From NCBI GenBank assembly GCA_017381935.1, contig JAFOBG010000051.1, positions 1 through 62,821 of the forward strand: DNA of 62,821 nt, given 5' to 3'. Of the stretch, positions 39,146-47,165 are shown one piece after another. The stretch comes from Alistipes sp. (GTDB lineage Bacteria; Bacteroidota; Bacteroidia; Bacteroidales; Rikenellaceae). The notes below the pieces were generated by a model that worked only from the letters and a program-made list of their open reading frames with translations, had not been told where the DNA came from and made no database searches. Position 1 is the first letter of the stretch. Each line of letters opens with the position of its first letter. The translations under genes were made by a program, and so were the position numbers.

Positions 39146-40375
39146 ATGATGAAAAGAGTAGTAAGAAATCTCGGGTTCTGGATACTTGTAGCAATGGTTG
39201 CAGGTATTGTTGTAGGTATTGCTATGGGTGAAAGAACAAGTCTCTTTGCACCTCTTGGCACTCTGTTTATTCAGCTTATCAAGATGCTTGTAGTGCCCCT
39301 TGTGGCTGTATCTATTATTTCAGGTGCAGCGACACTTGGAAATAGTCGCTCTGCGGGTAAAATTGGCATTATCAGTATTGGATATATATTATTAACTACT
39401 GTTATATCTATTGTAATCGCCATTGTTGCTGGCCTAATATTTCAACCTGGAGCAGGGTTGAGTGTAGAGAGTGTAGGGTTGATAAATGCAGCAGCCTCTA
39501 CCACTCAAACCGGAGGCTCGACACCAGGATTCTGGGAGACAATAATAGGCATGATACCTGCAAATCCTATTCAAGCTTTTGCAGAGGGTAATATTCTGCA
39601 GATTATAGTATTCGGTCTATTTCTCGGTTTTGGTATTGCAGCGATTGAAAAGACAAAGCGAGATAAAGTCATATCGGGACTTAACTATATTCTGGAGGCA
39701 CTTATATGGTGTATAGGCAAGGTGATGCTTGTGGCTCCTATCGGTGTTTTTGGTCTTATGGCAGATGCTACCGGAACATTTGGTTTTGATATCCTACTAA
39801 AGGTGGCAAATTTGTTGTGGGTTGATATTCTGGCAGTCTTGGTTATGTGGATTGCCGTCTATCCTGCAACTGTGGCACTATTTTCAAGAGTAGGGGTTGG
39901 TGAGTTTATGCGAACCATGCTACGTCCTCAGATTATTGCATTCTCAACAGCGTCAAGTATGGCTACATTACCTGTAACAATGGATGCATGCGATAAAATG
40001 AAGATATCAAAGCAAACTTCAGGATTTGTAGTTCCTCTTGGTGCAACAATCAATATGACAGGTAATGCAATCTATTACACACTTGTAGCAATATTCTTTG
40101 CACAATTCTACGGCATAGAACTCTCTATGGCTCAATATGTTGCCATTACTATAACGGCTTCACTTGGCTCTATTGGTCAGGCGGGTGTTCCTGGCCCTAC
40201 ACTTATGGTTGTTGCTGTCCTTGTAAGTGCAGGTATCCCGATTGAAGGACTACCTTTGCTTTATGCTTTAGATAGAATATTTGATATGATTCGTACAGCA
40301 CTCAATATTACAGGCGATGCTGCTTGTGCTGCTGTTACAGATCGTTTCGCAGGAGATGATGAAAAGAGTTGTTGA
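39146..40375 (+). CDS. Dicarboxylate/amino-acid:cation symporter
   Basis: 409 residues of the DAACS (SLC1/GltP) family, about eight helices plus two re-entrant loops. Marks: FIQLIKMLVVPLVAVSIISGA near the N-terminus, the serine-rich hairpin AFSTASSMATLP, the substrate/sodium site TINMTGNAIYY (NMDGT variant) and IGQAGVPGPTLM. It imports glutamate, aspartate or C4-dicarboxylates with sodium or protons; which one is not decidable. ATG at 39146 and 39149 are both possible. Its last 17 bases overlap the next gene. Confidence 0.9.
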   Translation: MMKRVVRNLGFWILVAMVAGIVVGIAMGERTSLFAPLGTLFIQLIKMLVVPLVAVSIISGAATLGNSRSAGKIGIISIGYILLTTVISIVIAIVAGLIFQPGAGLSVESVGLINAAASTTQTGGSTPGFWETIIGMIPANPIQAFAEGNILQIIVFGLFLGFGIAAIEKTKRDKVISGLNYILEALIWCIGKVMLVAPIGVFGLMADATGTFGFDILLKVANLLWVDILAVLVMWIAVYPATVALFSRVGVGEFMRTMLRPQIIAFSTASSMATLPVTMDACDKMKISKQTSGFVVPLGATINMTGNAIYYTLVAIFFAQFYGIELSMAQYVAITITASLGSIGQAGVPGPTLMVVAVLVSAGIPIEGLPLLYALDRIFDMIRTALNITGDAACAAVTDRFAGDDEKSC

Positions 40376-40769
40376 TATATTGCACTCTGAACAATGTTCA
40401 TGTGTAGTTGAGAATAGGGGAGAGATACACACTTTCTTTGGCAGAGGGGTTAAAGATTTATACACACTATATACAACTCGGCCTGATATTTTACATGGCG
40501 CTCTTATCGCTGATAAAGTGGTCGGTAGAGCAGCCGCTGCATTAATGATTATGGGTGGTGTAAAACAGGTCTATGCAGATACAATAAGTGAACTTGCTTT
40601 AGAGTTGTTTAGTCAAACAGATATAAAGGTGGATTTTGGCAATCGAGTACCACATATTATCAATCGAAATAAAACCGACATGTGTCCAATGGAGAGGACT
40701 ACACAGCATCTTAACTCTCTTGATACGATCATTGATGCAATAGATAAATTTATTTGCTCATTGGCTTAA
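40359..40769 (+). CDS. DUF1893 family protein
   Basis: 136 residues from the chosen start (MKRVVDILHSEQCSCVVENRGEIHTF). The central ALIADKVVGRAAAALMIMGGVKQVYAD (helix with Lys and Gly-Arg-Ala) is the DUF1893 pattern; a solved family member has a cytidine-deaminase-like fold, but the function is unknown. The start is preceded by GGAG and overlaps the symporter end; an adjacent ATG at 40356 is equally possible. Likely cotranscribed with the symporter and nitroreductase. Confidence 0.75.
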   Translation: MKRVVDILHSEQCSCVVENRGEIHTFFGRGVKDLYTLYTTRPDILHGALIADKVVGRAAAALMIMGGVKQVYADTISELALELFSQTDIKVDFGNRVPHIINRNKTDMCPMERTTQHLNSLDTIIDAIDKFICSLA

Positions 40770-40778
40770 AGTTTGTAC

Positions 40779-40798
40779 AGACTCTACGAAAAGAGTCT
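40779..40798 (+). promoter_or_regulatory. Hairpin directly before nitroreductase start
   Basis: AGACTCT, 6-nt loop, AGAGTCT ends on the base before the ATG at 40799, so it could mask the ribosome-binding region in the operon mRNA. Confidence 0.45.
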
Positions 40799-41413
40799 AT
40801 GAAACGAACATTTATTGAAGCAATAGAACATCGTCGTAGCCATTACTCCTTGAGTGCAGCTATGGCAGTCAATTATCAGGAGATAGTAAGGTGTATTGAG
40901 CGTATAATCCTTGCCACGCCTTCGGCCTATAATAGTCAGTCCAGCCGAATAGTAGTACTATTTGGAATTCATCATCTATGTCTATGGGGTATTGTTAAAC
41001 AATGTATTAAAAACATTGTTTCGCCTGATGTCTATACTATTAGCCGAGAGAAGATTGATAACTGTTTTGCATCAGGCTGTGGCACAGTCTTATTCTATGA
41101 AGATACGAAGGTGGTAGAGCAGATGAAAGTAGAGTATCAAAGCTATGCTGATAAATTTGACACCTATTCAGCACACACCTCTGCAATGCATCAATTTGCA
41201 ATCTGGACAGCTCTTGAAGATATGGGATTTGGAGCCTCGTTGCAGCATTATAATCCATTGATAGACAACCTGGTCGCAGAGCAGTGGAATATTGATAAAA
41301 GTTGGCAACTTATAGCACAAATGCCATTTGGTACGCCTCTGGACACTCCAAAAGCCAAAGAACAGATACAGCCACTGTCAGAACGATACTTAGTTTTTTA
41401 TGATGATTTGTAG
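40799..41413 (+). CDS. Nitroreductase-family protein
   Basis: 204 residues. N-terminal FMN-binding pattern FIEAIEHRRSHYSLSAAMAV and TPSAYNSQSSRIVVL, then HTSAMHQFAIWTALEDMGFGASLQHYN and the C-terminal QLIAQMPFGTPLD. This matches the fungal HBN1/YdjA-like branch of FMN oxidoreductases. The natural substrate is unknown. ATG 40799 starts the conserved region; the earlier ATG 40754 lies inside DUF1893. Confidence 0.85.
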   Translation: MKRTFIEAIEHRRSHYSLSAAMAVNYQEIVRCIERIILATPSAYNSQSSRIVVLFGIHHLCLWGIVKQCIKNIVSPDVYTISREKIDNCFASGCGTVLFYEDTKVVEQMKVEYQSYADKFDTYSAHTSAMHQFAIWTALEDMGFGASLQHYNPLIDNLVAEQWNIDKSWQLIAQMPFGTPLDTPKAKEQIQPLSERYLVFYDDL

Positions 41414-41420
41414 ATAAAAT

Positions 41421-41447
41421 AGAGGCCGGTATTAATTACCGGCCTCT
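41421..41447. terminator. Bidirectional terminator
   Basis: AGAGGCCGGTA, 5-nt loop, TACCGGCCTCT between the convergent nitroreductase and outer-membrane protein genes. Confidence 0.8.
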
Positions 41448-41462
41448 TATCTTAAAGTTACT

Positions 41463-42896
41463 TTAGAATAGGTAACCTGTGTTGATATAGAATGCGCCCT
41501 TTCCATCCTGTTTGTTGTATTTTCCAACAGGCTTGCCGTACTCAAAGGCAACAATAAAGTTCTGGTTCATAATAAAACGCAAACCTGCACCGACAGTGAT
41601 ATGAGGACGGTCAGCGTCTAAACCTTTGGCCATATACTCATCATACTCGCTCTTAACTTTCAGATACTCAGCCTCTGTAGCAAAATCTGCACGGGTACGT
41701 CCAAAAGACATATCATACGGTTTGGTAACCATTGTACCATCACTAAATACATTAAATCCAAATGCAATATTTTGTTTCCAAAGAGTGAATGATACAAAAC
41801 GCCAACGAATTTCAGCATTATAGGTCGCCATATCCAAACCCTGAACACGGTTACGCATCATACCACGTACTGTTCTGTAACCACCCATACCATCACGATC
41901 ATACTGAGGGCCAACTGTAGTGATATAAGGGCATACGTAGTACGGAGCACTCTTACCAAATGTACCCTCGTAGTTGAGACGATAGGCGATAGTAAGAATA
42001 TCATTCTTTATCACCGGAATATAGTGTCTGAAGGTAGCTGAGTATCTGTAGTATGGGTTTGTAGTACCTAACCACTTTGGTGCAAGTGTTAAGTGCGCCT
42101 CAGCCCAGATACCACGGGATGGAGCACCCTCTTTATCTCGAGTATCAAAGAGCAGACCCAAACGAACAGAACTGTTTAGGCCGCCATTAGCCTCTTTGTC
42201 CGGAATGATACCCCATTGACGATACTGCTCAAATAGAGTCGACTCATTATCTGGGAACATCTTATACTCTGCTTTATTCTTATTAATTCTCTCTCTGTCA
42301 ATAGCGCCCAACTTGAAGTAACTTAAATGATATCCAGCCTCCCAAAAGAGCTTTTTATTCCAAATATTACCAACAAAATCGCTCTTAAATAGCAATGCAA
42401 GGCGGTTTAAGCGATATTTTGGAGTATAGATATACATATCCTTATTTCCCTTATCCTTGCCGGCTGCAACTTTGTCGTAATCATAGTATGACATATAGCC
42501 GTTAAAGCCGTAGAAATCCATTGCCTTGTCATTAAATAGCGTCAATGCAGATGACCAACGAACTCCAGGAATAAGGAAACGGTTGTCGTAAGATATTATA
42601 TACTGCTGAGAACCCTTAGTAAAGAAAGAGGCCTCGAAATACCACTGCTGTCGAGTGTTTGGATATGTAGAACCATCTCCGAAGTCGTATATATTGAGCA
42701 AAGCTCCTAATTGAAAACCTTTGTCTGCATCGAAAGCGACAGCAGGAAGTGGCCCAAAGTTGTATCCGGTCTTGATAATCTCCTCTTTTTGTGATGCATC
42801 TTGTGCAACATGCTTCGCCTCTTGCTTGCTCTTAGCTGTAGCACTCCAAACTAAAAATAGAGATAGTAATATAGTAATAATATATTTTGTCTTCAT
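41463..42896 (-). CDS. BamA/TamA-like outer-membrane barrel protein
   Basis: 477 residues. Signal peptide MKTKYIITILLSLFLVWSATA, then a barrel of the Omp85 surface-antigen type (FGPLPAVAFDADKGFQLGALLNIYDFGDG, GLLFDTRDKEGAPSRGIWAEAHLTLAP, MGGYRTVRGMMRNRVQGLDMATYNAEIRWRF with the VRGxxxxR turn) ending in a terminal Phe (FYINTGYLF). No POTRA domains are visible before the barrel, so it is a barrel-only member. Cargo or function is unknown. Start 42896 was chosen because it begins the signal peptide. Probably cotranscribed with the upstream symporter, 28 bp away. Confidence 0.82.
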   Translation of the reverse strand: MKTKYIITILLSLFLVWSATAKSKQEAKHVAQDASQKEEIIKTGYNFGPLPAVAFDADKGFQLGALLNIYDFGDGSTYPNTRQQWYFEASFFTKGSQQYIISYDNRFLIPGVRWSSALTLFNDKAMDFYGFNGYMSYYDYDKVAAGKDKGNKDMYIYTPKYRLNRLALLFKSDFVGNIWNKKLFWEAGYHLSYFKLGAIDRERINKNKAEYKMFPDNESTLFEQYRQWGIIPDKEANGGLNSSVRLGLLFDTRDKEGAPSRGIWAEAHLTLAPKWLGTTNPYYRYSATFRHYIPVIKNDILTIAYRLNYEGTFGKSAPYYVCPYITTVGPQYDRDGMGGYRTVRGMMRNRVQGLDMATYNAEIRWRFVSFTLWKQNIAFGFNVFSDGTMVTKPYDMSFGRTRADFATEAEYLKVKSEYDEYMAKGLDADRPHITVGAGLRFIMNQNFIVAFEYGKPVGKYNKQDGKGAFYINTGYLF

Positions 42897-42924
42897 TATA
42901 CAGGTCTGATTAAATAGTGATAAA

Positions 42925-43884
42925 TTACACATTCAAAGGCAGTGGCTTTCTACGGAATAGGTAAGCAATGGTAAGACCTGAAATTATGTGCCAGATACCC
43001 CACCAAGCTGTAACAATCATCATTCCTCCATAGTGTCCTCCCCAAATCTCCGGTGGGAAGATGGCTGGATTGAAAAGTAATATCAGACCAAGTCCAGAGT
43101 TCTGAATACCAATCTCTACAGTCAATGAACGGCAATCTTTTATTGGAAGATGCGCCAAACGACCTCCATAATATCCTGTAGCAAGAGCACATGCGTTGTG
43201 CAAAAGTACGATAAAGAATATATAGAAGATATTGTCAACAATAATTTGGAAATTCTGAGAGAATGATACTATCACCATGCCTATAAATAGGAGTATGGAT
43301 ATAACCTGAGCAGGCTTTGTAATCTTCTTTGTTGCATTAGGGAAATACTTGGCAAAAATAAGTCCTAAAATAATTGGTAAACCGAGCAAAAGTAAAATCT
43401 GTTCCAACATTGGCATAAACGGAATTACAAGCATCGGAATATCATTATGTACAATTGCAAATTGGCTGTATAGGGTACCCCATAACCAGAAGTTCAAAGG
43501 TGTAATTACCGGCGCAAATGCAGTTGTAATAGCTGTCATTGAGACAGATAGCTCTACATTACCCTTAGATAGTGATGAAATAAAATTAGATATATTACCA
43601 CCAGGACATGATGCAACTAAAATCATACCCAGCGCAACCATTGGAGTAATGAAAGGATTGAGAATTAATGTAATAAGAAATGTTATGACAGGTAATCCAA
43701 TCCACTGCAATAATATACCTATAGTTACAGACTTAGGATTTGTAAAAACTTCTTTGAATGTTTTAGTTTTTATTCCAAGCGCAACACCAAACATAACAAA
43801 AGCGAGGATAAAGTTGACAATAGTCATACCTCCGCTTCCAAAATTAATAATCACGCCGTTTAGGGCTTCTAACTGCTCCTTCAT
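42925..43884 (-). CDS. Bile acid:sodium symporter family transporter
   Basis: 319 residues, about nine or ten membrane segments. The SBF/BASS pattern is clear: FVMFGVALGIKTKTFKEVFTNPK, GMILVASCPGGNISNFISSLSKGNVELSVSMTAI and EIGIQNSGLGLILLFNPAIFPPEIWGG. Family members import bile acids, pantoate or other organic anions with sodium; the gut context makes bile acids tempting but not shown. The leader contains two hairpins (43934-43999). Confidence 0.88.
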   Translation of the reverse strand: MKEQLEALNGVIINFGSGGMTIVNFILAFVMFGVALGIKTKTFKEVFTNPKSVTIGILLQWIGLPVITFLITLILNPFITPMVALGMILVASCPGGNISNFISSLSKGNVELSVSMTAITTAFAPVITPLNFWLWGTLYSQFAIVHNDIPMLVIPFMPMLEQILLLLGLPIILGLIFAKYFPNATKKITKPAQVISILLFIGMVIVSFSQNFQIIVDNIFYIFFIVLLHNACALATGYYGGRLAHLPIKDCRSLTVEIGIQNSGLGLILLFNPAIFPPEIWGGHYGGMMIVTAWWGIWHIISGLTIAYLFRRKPLPLNV

Positions 43885-43933
43885 ATCTCACACGACCCTT
43901 TTAGAAATTAATAATTAATAATTTACATTTGTT

Positions 43934-43999
43934 TAGTCTCAATATATCGAGACTATTATAATACTCAATTTAGTCTTATTCATAATGAATAATGAGTAT
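43934..43999 (-). promoter_or_regulatory. Paired hairpins in the symporter leader
   Basis: TAGTCTC/GAGACTA (43934-43955), then a near-perfect long hairpin: ATACTCA (43961-43967) with TGAGTAT (43993-43999) enclosing TTATTCA/TGAATAA. A -7 box TATATTTG (44011-44018, minus) lies just upstream, so both would fall in a leader of about 120 nt. Confidence 0.5.
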
Positions 44000-44018
44000 A
44001 TATATCGTTACAAATATA

Positions 44019-44150
44019 GTAATATTTCTGTATTTGCTATCATTATAGTTGATATTTTTTACCTAAAGTAACCTATTCATTACATAATGTAAAGTTTATT
44101 TTACAGCATTGTATGCTATTTTTAGGATATACAGATAAGTGTGAATTGTT
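44019..44150. other. Non-coding, AT-rich stretch
   Basis: Between the symporter leader and the next terminator there is only AT-rich DNA with a small TTACAT/ATGTAA palindrome; I see no gene. Confidence 0.5.
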
Positions 44151-44186
44151 AAAAAAAAAGAGCCTGCCGAAGATATCGACAGGTCT
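44151..44186 (-). terminator. Terminator of the calycin-like lipoprotein gene
   Basis: CCTGTCGA...TTCGGCAGG stem (one G-T pair) followed on the minus strand by a run of nine T. Confidence 0.8.
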
Positions 44187-44209
44187 TTCTGACTTGGTAT
44201 GGAGAATGA

Positions 44210-44635
44210 TTATTGTTTATTACCTTCAAAAGAGAAGGTTAAAAGTACAGTGTCGGTGTAAACGTAACCTGTAGCTGATGCAGCCCCCTTGAGAATACGA
44301 ATCTCTTCAATTGTTGACTCGTCTGAGTTTAGCATGTATAAATCGCCAAATTTCTCGATTTCATATATTGAAGGTTCATCGAATATCTTCTCATCATTAG
44401 CAAAAGAGAAGTCAACTATAGCGAATTCATTAGAACTACGTTTAACAATTAATTTGGCACCCTTAAAAGTATCCCAATCTAATCCATTTTGTTCTTTAAT
44501 CATTATAGTTCCCACATAAGTACCTTCAATTACAGATGCATAATCTGAAATATTGTCCTCATTATTTTTCTCACAAGAAGTTGTGCTAATACACATTGCT
44601 AATGCAATAAATAAAATAGTAAAAAATCTTTTCAT
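44210..44635 (-). CDS. Small calycin-like lipoprotein
   Basis: 141 residues. Lipoprotein signal MKRFFTILFIALAMCISTTSC (Cys21) and one beta-barrel-like domain starting IEGTYVGTIMIKEQ and ending VLLTFSFEG. The GTYxG start and even strand pattern resemble the calycin-like domain of Bacteroidota lipoproteins. Ligand unknown. Monocistronic. Confidence 0.72.
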   Translation of the reverse strand: MKRFFTILFIALAMCISTTSCEKNNEDNISDYASVIEGTYVGTIMIKEQNGLDWDTFKGAKLIVKRSSNEFAIVDFSFANDEKIFDEPSIYEIEKFGDLYMLNSDESTIEEIRILKGAASATGYVYTDTVLLTFSFEGNKQ

Positions 44636-44651
44636 GCGTATTTAAAATAAT

Positions 44652-44849
44652 AGAGGCGTAAACTATCTGCTTATTAATTCTCAGGTTACCGCCAAGTTAC
44701 CTTATCCACAACAAGCAAAGATAATTCACGCCATAGACGTGAACTTCCAACAGCTTGTTCTCGTGGATTGAATATTGGCGGTATTCGAGAATAGAGAACA
44801 AGAGCAAAAGCTCGAATAATTCTAATAATAAGAAGAATAGAATGCCTCT
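44652..44849. other. Nested palindromic intergenic element
   Basis: An outer pair AGAGGC (44652-44657)/GCCTCT (44844-44849) encloses two structures. First: 44687-44695 with 44775-44783 (9 bp), 44705-44709 with 44763-44767, 44711-44716 with 44753-44758, 44725-44730 with 44738-44743, all nested in order. Second: ATTCGAG (44783-44789) with CTCGAAT (44811-44817). No open frame crosses it. It may be a structured RNA of either strand or a small non-autonomous mobile element. The rest of the 44636-45146 gap shows no gene. Confidence 0.6.
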
Positions 44850-45146
44850 TGGTTATTAAATGTTTATTAATACTGAAATTACCAAGTCAGGTCATTTACT
44901 CTTTCTTCATGTTTATATACTTCTTTAACTTTACTTTAAAATATTGTAATTTATAAATTTCTCTGCAAATATACGACTTTTTACTTATATACCTTTCTTT
45001 ATATTTCGTTTAGCCAAAAATTTTGCATAACTTTTTTACTCCCCACCGGTTTTTCGGACTGATCCCATTTTGGCTACGATAGATGTTGTACAGAACTATA
45101 ATAAAAAAAGAAGACAACCTTTCGATTATCTTCTTTGTTCTTAGTG

Positions 45147-45220
45147 CGGTGCGTAGGGGACTCGAACCCCTGACCCCGTGCGTGACAGGCACGTATTCTA
45201 ACCAGCTGAACTAACGCACC
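45147..45220 (-). tRNA. tRNA-Asp (anticodon GTC)
   Basis: Acceptor GGTGCGT with ACGCACC, D-arm GTTC...GGTTAGAAT, anticodon stem CGTGC/GCACG with loop CTGTCAC (anticodon GTC), T-arm CAGGGG-TTCGAGT-CCCCT, discriminator G; CCA not encoded. Confidence 0.95.
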
Positions 45221-45267
45221 AAGAACCTTTTGCTTTCAGTAGTGTTCTACCTTCCTGATTGCGAGTG

Positions 45268-45298
45268 CAAAGATAGAGCAAATTTTTTATTCTGCAAA
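45268..45298 (-). promoter_or_regulatory. Promoter of tRNA-Asp
   Basis: Minus-strand TTTG (45295-45298), 19-bp spacer, TATCTTTG (45268-45275), 48 bp upstream of the tRNA. Confidence 0.75.
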
Positions 45299-45328
45299 CT
45301 TTTTTACAACTTTTTTTGCAAAAAAATA

Positions 45329-45862
45329 TCACTTTTTAAAGAAAGAAAATTGTACACTTCCGTAACTTCTTGACTGCCAAAATAATGGATGATTAGAGAA
45401 ATTATACTTATCAGAGTGCTCAAAAATGAATATTCCATCATCTTTAAGTAGATTACCTGATAAAGCGAGCTCTACCACCTCTTCAAGATTTTCCAAATCG
45501 TATGGAGCATCAGAAAATATGATATCAAACTCCTTTGTACAACTACGTAGATAGAGGAATACATTGGCTTTGACAGGGTATAGGTTATCTGCACCTAAAG
45601 AGCGTGCTGTATTGCGGATAAAATTATAGTGTACACTATTTATCTCTACCGATGTTACACTTTTAGCTCCTCTTGATGCGAACTCATAGCTTACTGACCC
45701 TGTACCTGCAAATAGGTCAAGTACGCTACACTCCTCGAAATCTACAAGATTTGTAAGGATATTAAATAGATTCTCCTTCGCAAAGTCTGTAGTCGGTCTT
45801 GCACGAAGATTTTTAGGCGGATTGATGGCTCGCCCACGGAATTTGCCACTAATTATTCGCAT
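45329..45862 (-). CDS. rsmD: 16S rRNA (guanine(966)-N(2))-methyltransferase
   Basis: 177 residues. RsmD start MRIISGKFRGRAINPPKNLRARPTTDFAKENLFN (RPTTDxxKExLFN), SAM motif LDLFAGTGSVSYEFASRGA and motif IV FSDAPYDLE, where the more usual DPPY/F reads DAPY. It methylates G966 of 16S rRNA during 30S assembly. Its first ten bases overlap the end of the DUF3822 gene, a pairing commonly seen in Bacteroidota. Confidence 0.9.
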   Translation of the reverse strand: MRIISGKFRGRAINPPKNLRARPTTDFAKENLFNILTNLVDFEECSVLDLFAGTGSVSYEFASRGAKSVTSVEINSVHYNFIRNTARSLGADNLYPVKANVFLYLRSCTKEFDIIFSDAPYDLENLEEVVELALSGNLLKDDGIFIFEHSDKYNFSNHPLFWQSRSYGSVQFSFFKK

Positions 45863-46455
45863 ATAACCTTTTTATAGTACTTCTTAACTATTTTAGCACT
45901 ATTTGTAGAGCCTATAATATATATAGGTATGTTTTGCTCCATAGATGTTTTGTCTAAAATCTGTGATGTATAGAAGAGTATATCCTCAGCTGTTGTAATC
46001 TCTAACGCCTCAGCAAAGATGAGTCCATTATTGTACAATCTGAAGTAGCAACAACCATCTACGACCTCTATAACCAGAGCTTTCTCTCGATAGTGGCTAT
46101 TGTTTAGTAGTGGAGTTGTAAAATATACATGTTCCGCAGAGGTGCTGATAGCATCAAATGCACTCTTTGCAATGGCAATAACAGCAACTCTACCATCGAT
46201 ATTATTACTTTTAACTACCACCTCATTTGACAGTGGAGCCTGACCATTGATTGCCAATAGGCTCTCTAATGGTAGGGCATTTACCATTGTTGCTGGGACA
46301 AGAGTAACACGAGGTGTATCTATAATAACCTCTATAACGCTTTTATCTGCAATCTCATCTAACATGGATGCAGAAAAAAAGCGTCCACCCGAAGCAAGAC
46401 GGATGGACGCTTTAGTTTCGGAGTTTTTAGAGTTCCTCCCAGTTTCCTGCCTCAT
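45853..46455 (-). CDS. DUF3822 family protein
   Basis: 200 residues, cytoplasmic, with an actin/sugar-kinase-like feel (VIIDTPRVTLVPATM, KALVIEVVDGCCYFRLYNNGLIFAEAL, IPIYIIGS). DUF3822 proteins neighbour rsmD in Bacteroidota and have no known function. The start overlaps the preceding gene by 29 bases; a later start is possible because the first 15 residues are unlike the rest. Confidence 0.75.
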   Translation of the reverse strand: MRQETGRNSKNSETKASIRLASGGRFFSASMLDEIADKSVIEVIIDTPRVTLVPATMVNALPLESLLAINGQAPLSNEVVVKSNNIDGRVAVIAIAKSAFDAISTSAEHVYFTTPLLNNSHYREKALVIEVVDGCCYFRLYNNGLIFAEALEITTAEDILFYTSQILDKTSMEQNIPIYIIGSTNSAKIVKKYYKKVICE

Positions 46456-47071
46456 TGTTACCTCTCTCCATAGAACCGAACTTAATGCCCGGATATTTAT
46501 TGAGTACGTTCAAACAGTTGTCAACCAAGTTGATTACCTCCTGACGATAAACTACAGTGTCAAGGAATGTAATATATGGAGCACGACACTCAACTGTAGG
46601 GATGACAATCTTAGACTCAGTAGTAAGAATTGTAGCCTCAAGATAGAACTCAGTATTGTTTGAGTAAGGGATATATCTCAAGTTCTGAATATCTTCCTCT
46701 GTCAAGTGCTTGAAAAGAGAGTCCTTTACAGAGTATGTAAACTTCTCTACATTCTTAAACTTGCGACCATACTTTTTGCGAGCCTGTGCCATAGCTACAG
46801 AGTCATCCTCGTCAATAAGTCGGCGCTCACCCTCCATAGTCTCGTACATTACGAAGTTAATCAGCGAGTCGAAGTCAGCAGTAAAGTGCTGATACTTGCT
46901 CTTAAACTGACGCTCAGCAGTACGGATGTCCTTAATACGAGTGATAACTGCCTTTTCACGAGTCTTCTGCTCCTCACCAAACTTGATAGGAGTAGAGATG
47001 AGTACGTACACGTAGAAACCTAAGCCGATAGCAGCTAAGGCCAATACCAATTGAAGTAATTTCTTTCCCAT
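46427..47071 (-). CDS. Membrane-anchored protein, unknown function
   Basis: 214 residues with one N-terminal membrane helix (KKLLQLVLALAAIGLGFYVYVLI) and a periplasmic domain containing KDIRTAERQFKSKYQHFTADFDSLINFV, a helix-loop pattern reminiscent of pseudopilin-like proteins, though no prepilin cleavage motif is seen. Conserved-looking in layout with DUF3822 and rsmD. Function unknown. Confidence 0.72.
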   Translation of the reverse strand: MGKKLLQLVLALAAIGLGFYVYVLISTPIKFGEEQKTREKAVITRIKDIRTAERQFKSKYQHFTADFDSLINFVMYETMEGERRLIDEDDSVAMAQARKKYGRKFKNVEKFTYSVKDSLFKHLTEEDIQNLRYIPYSNNTEFYLEATILTTESKIVIPTVECRAPYITFLDTVVYRQEVINLVDNCLNVLNKYPGIKFGSMERGNNEAGNWEEL

Positions 47072-47112
47072 TTTTTTTAGAAATAGTTTTAATTTATAAT
47101 TTTTATTTTTAG

Positions 47113-47143
47113 TTGCTTAACAAATAAAAAAATCGTATGTTTG
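47113..47143 (+). promoter_or_regulatory. Promoter of the RecD-like helicase
   Basis: TTG (47113-47115), 20-bp spacer, TATGTTTG (47136-47143), 22 bp before the ATG. Confidence 0.6.
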
Positions 47144-47165
47144 TAACCAATAAAAACAACTGAGA

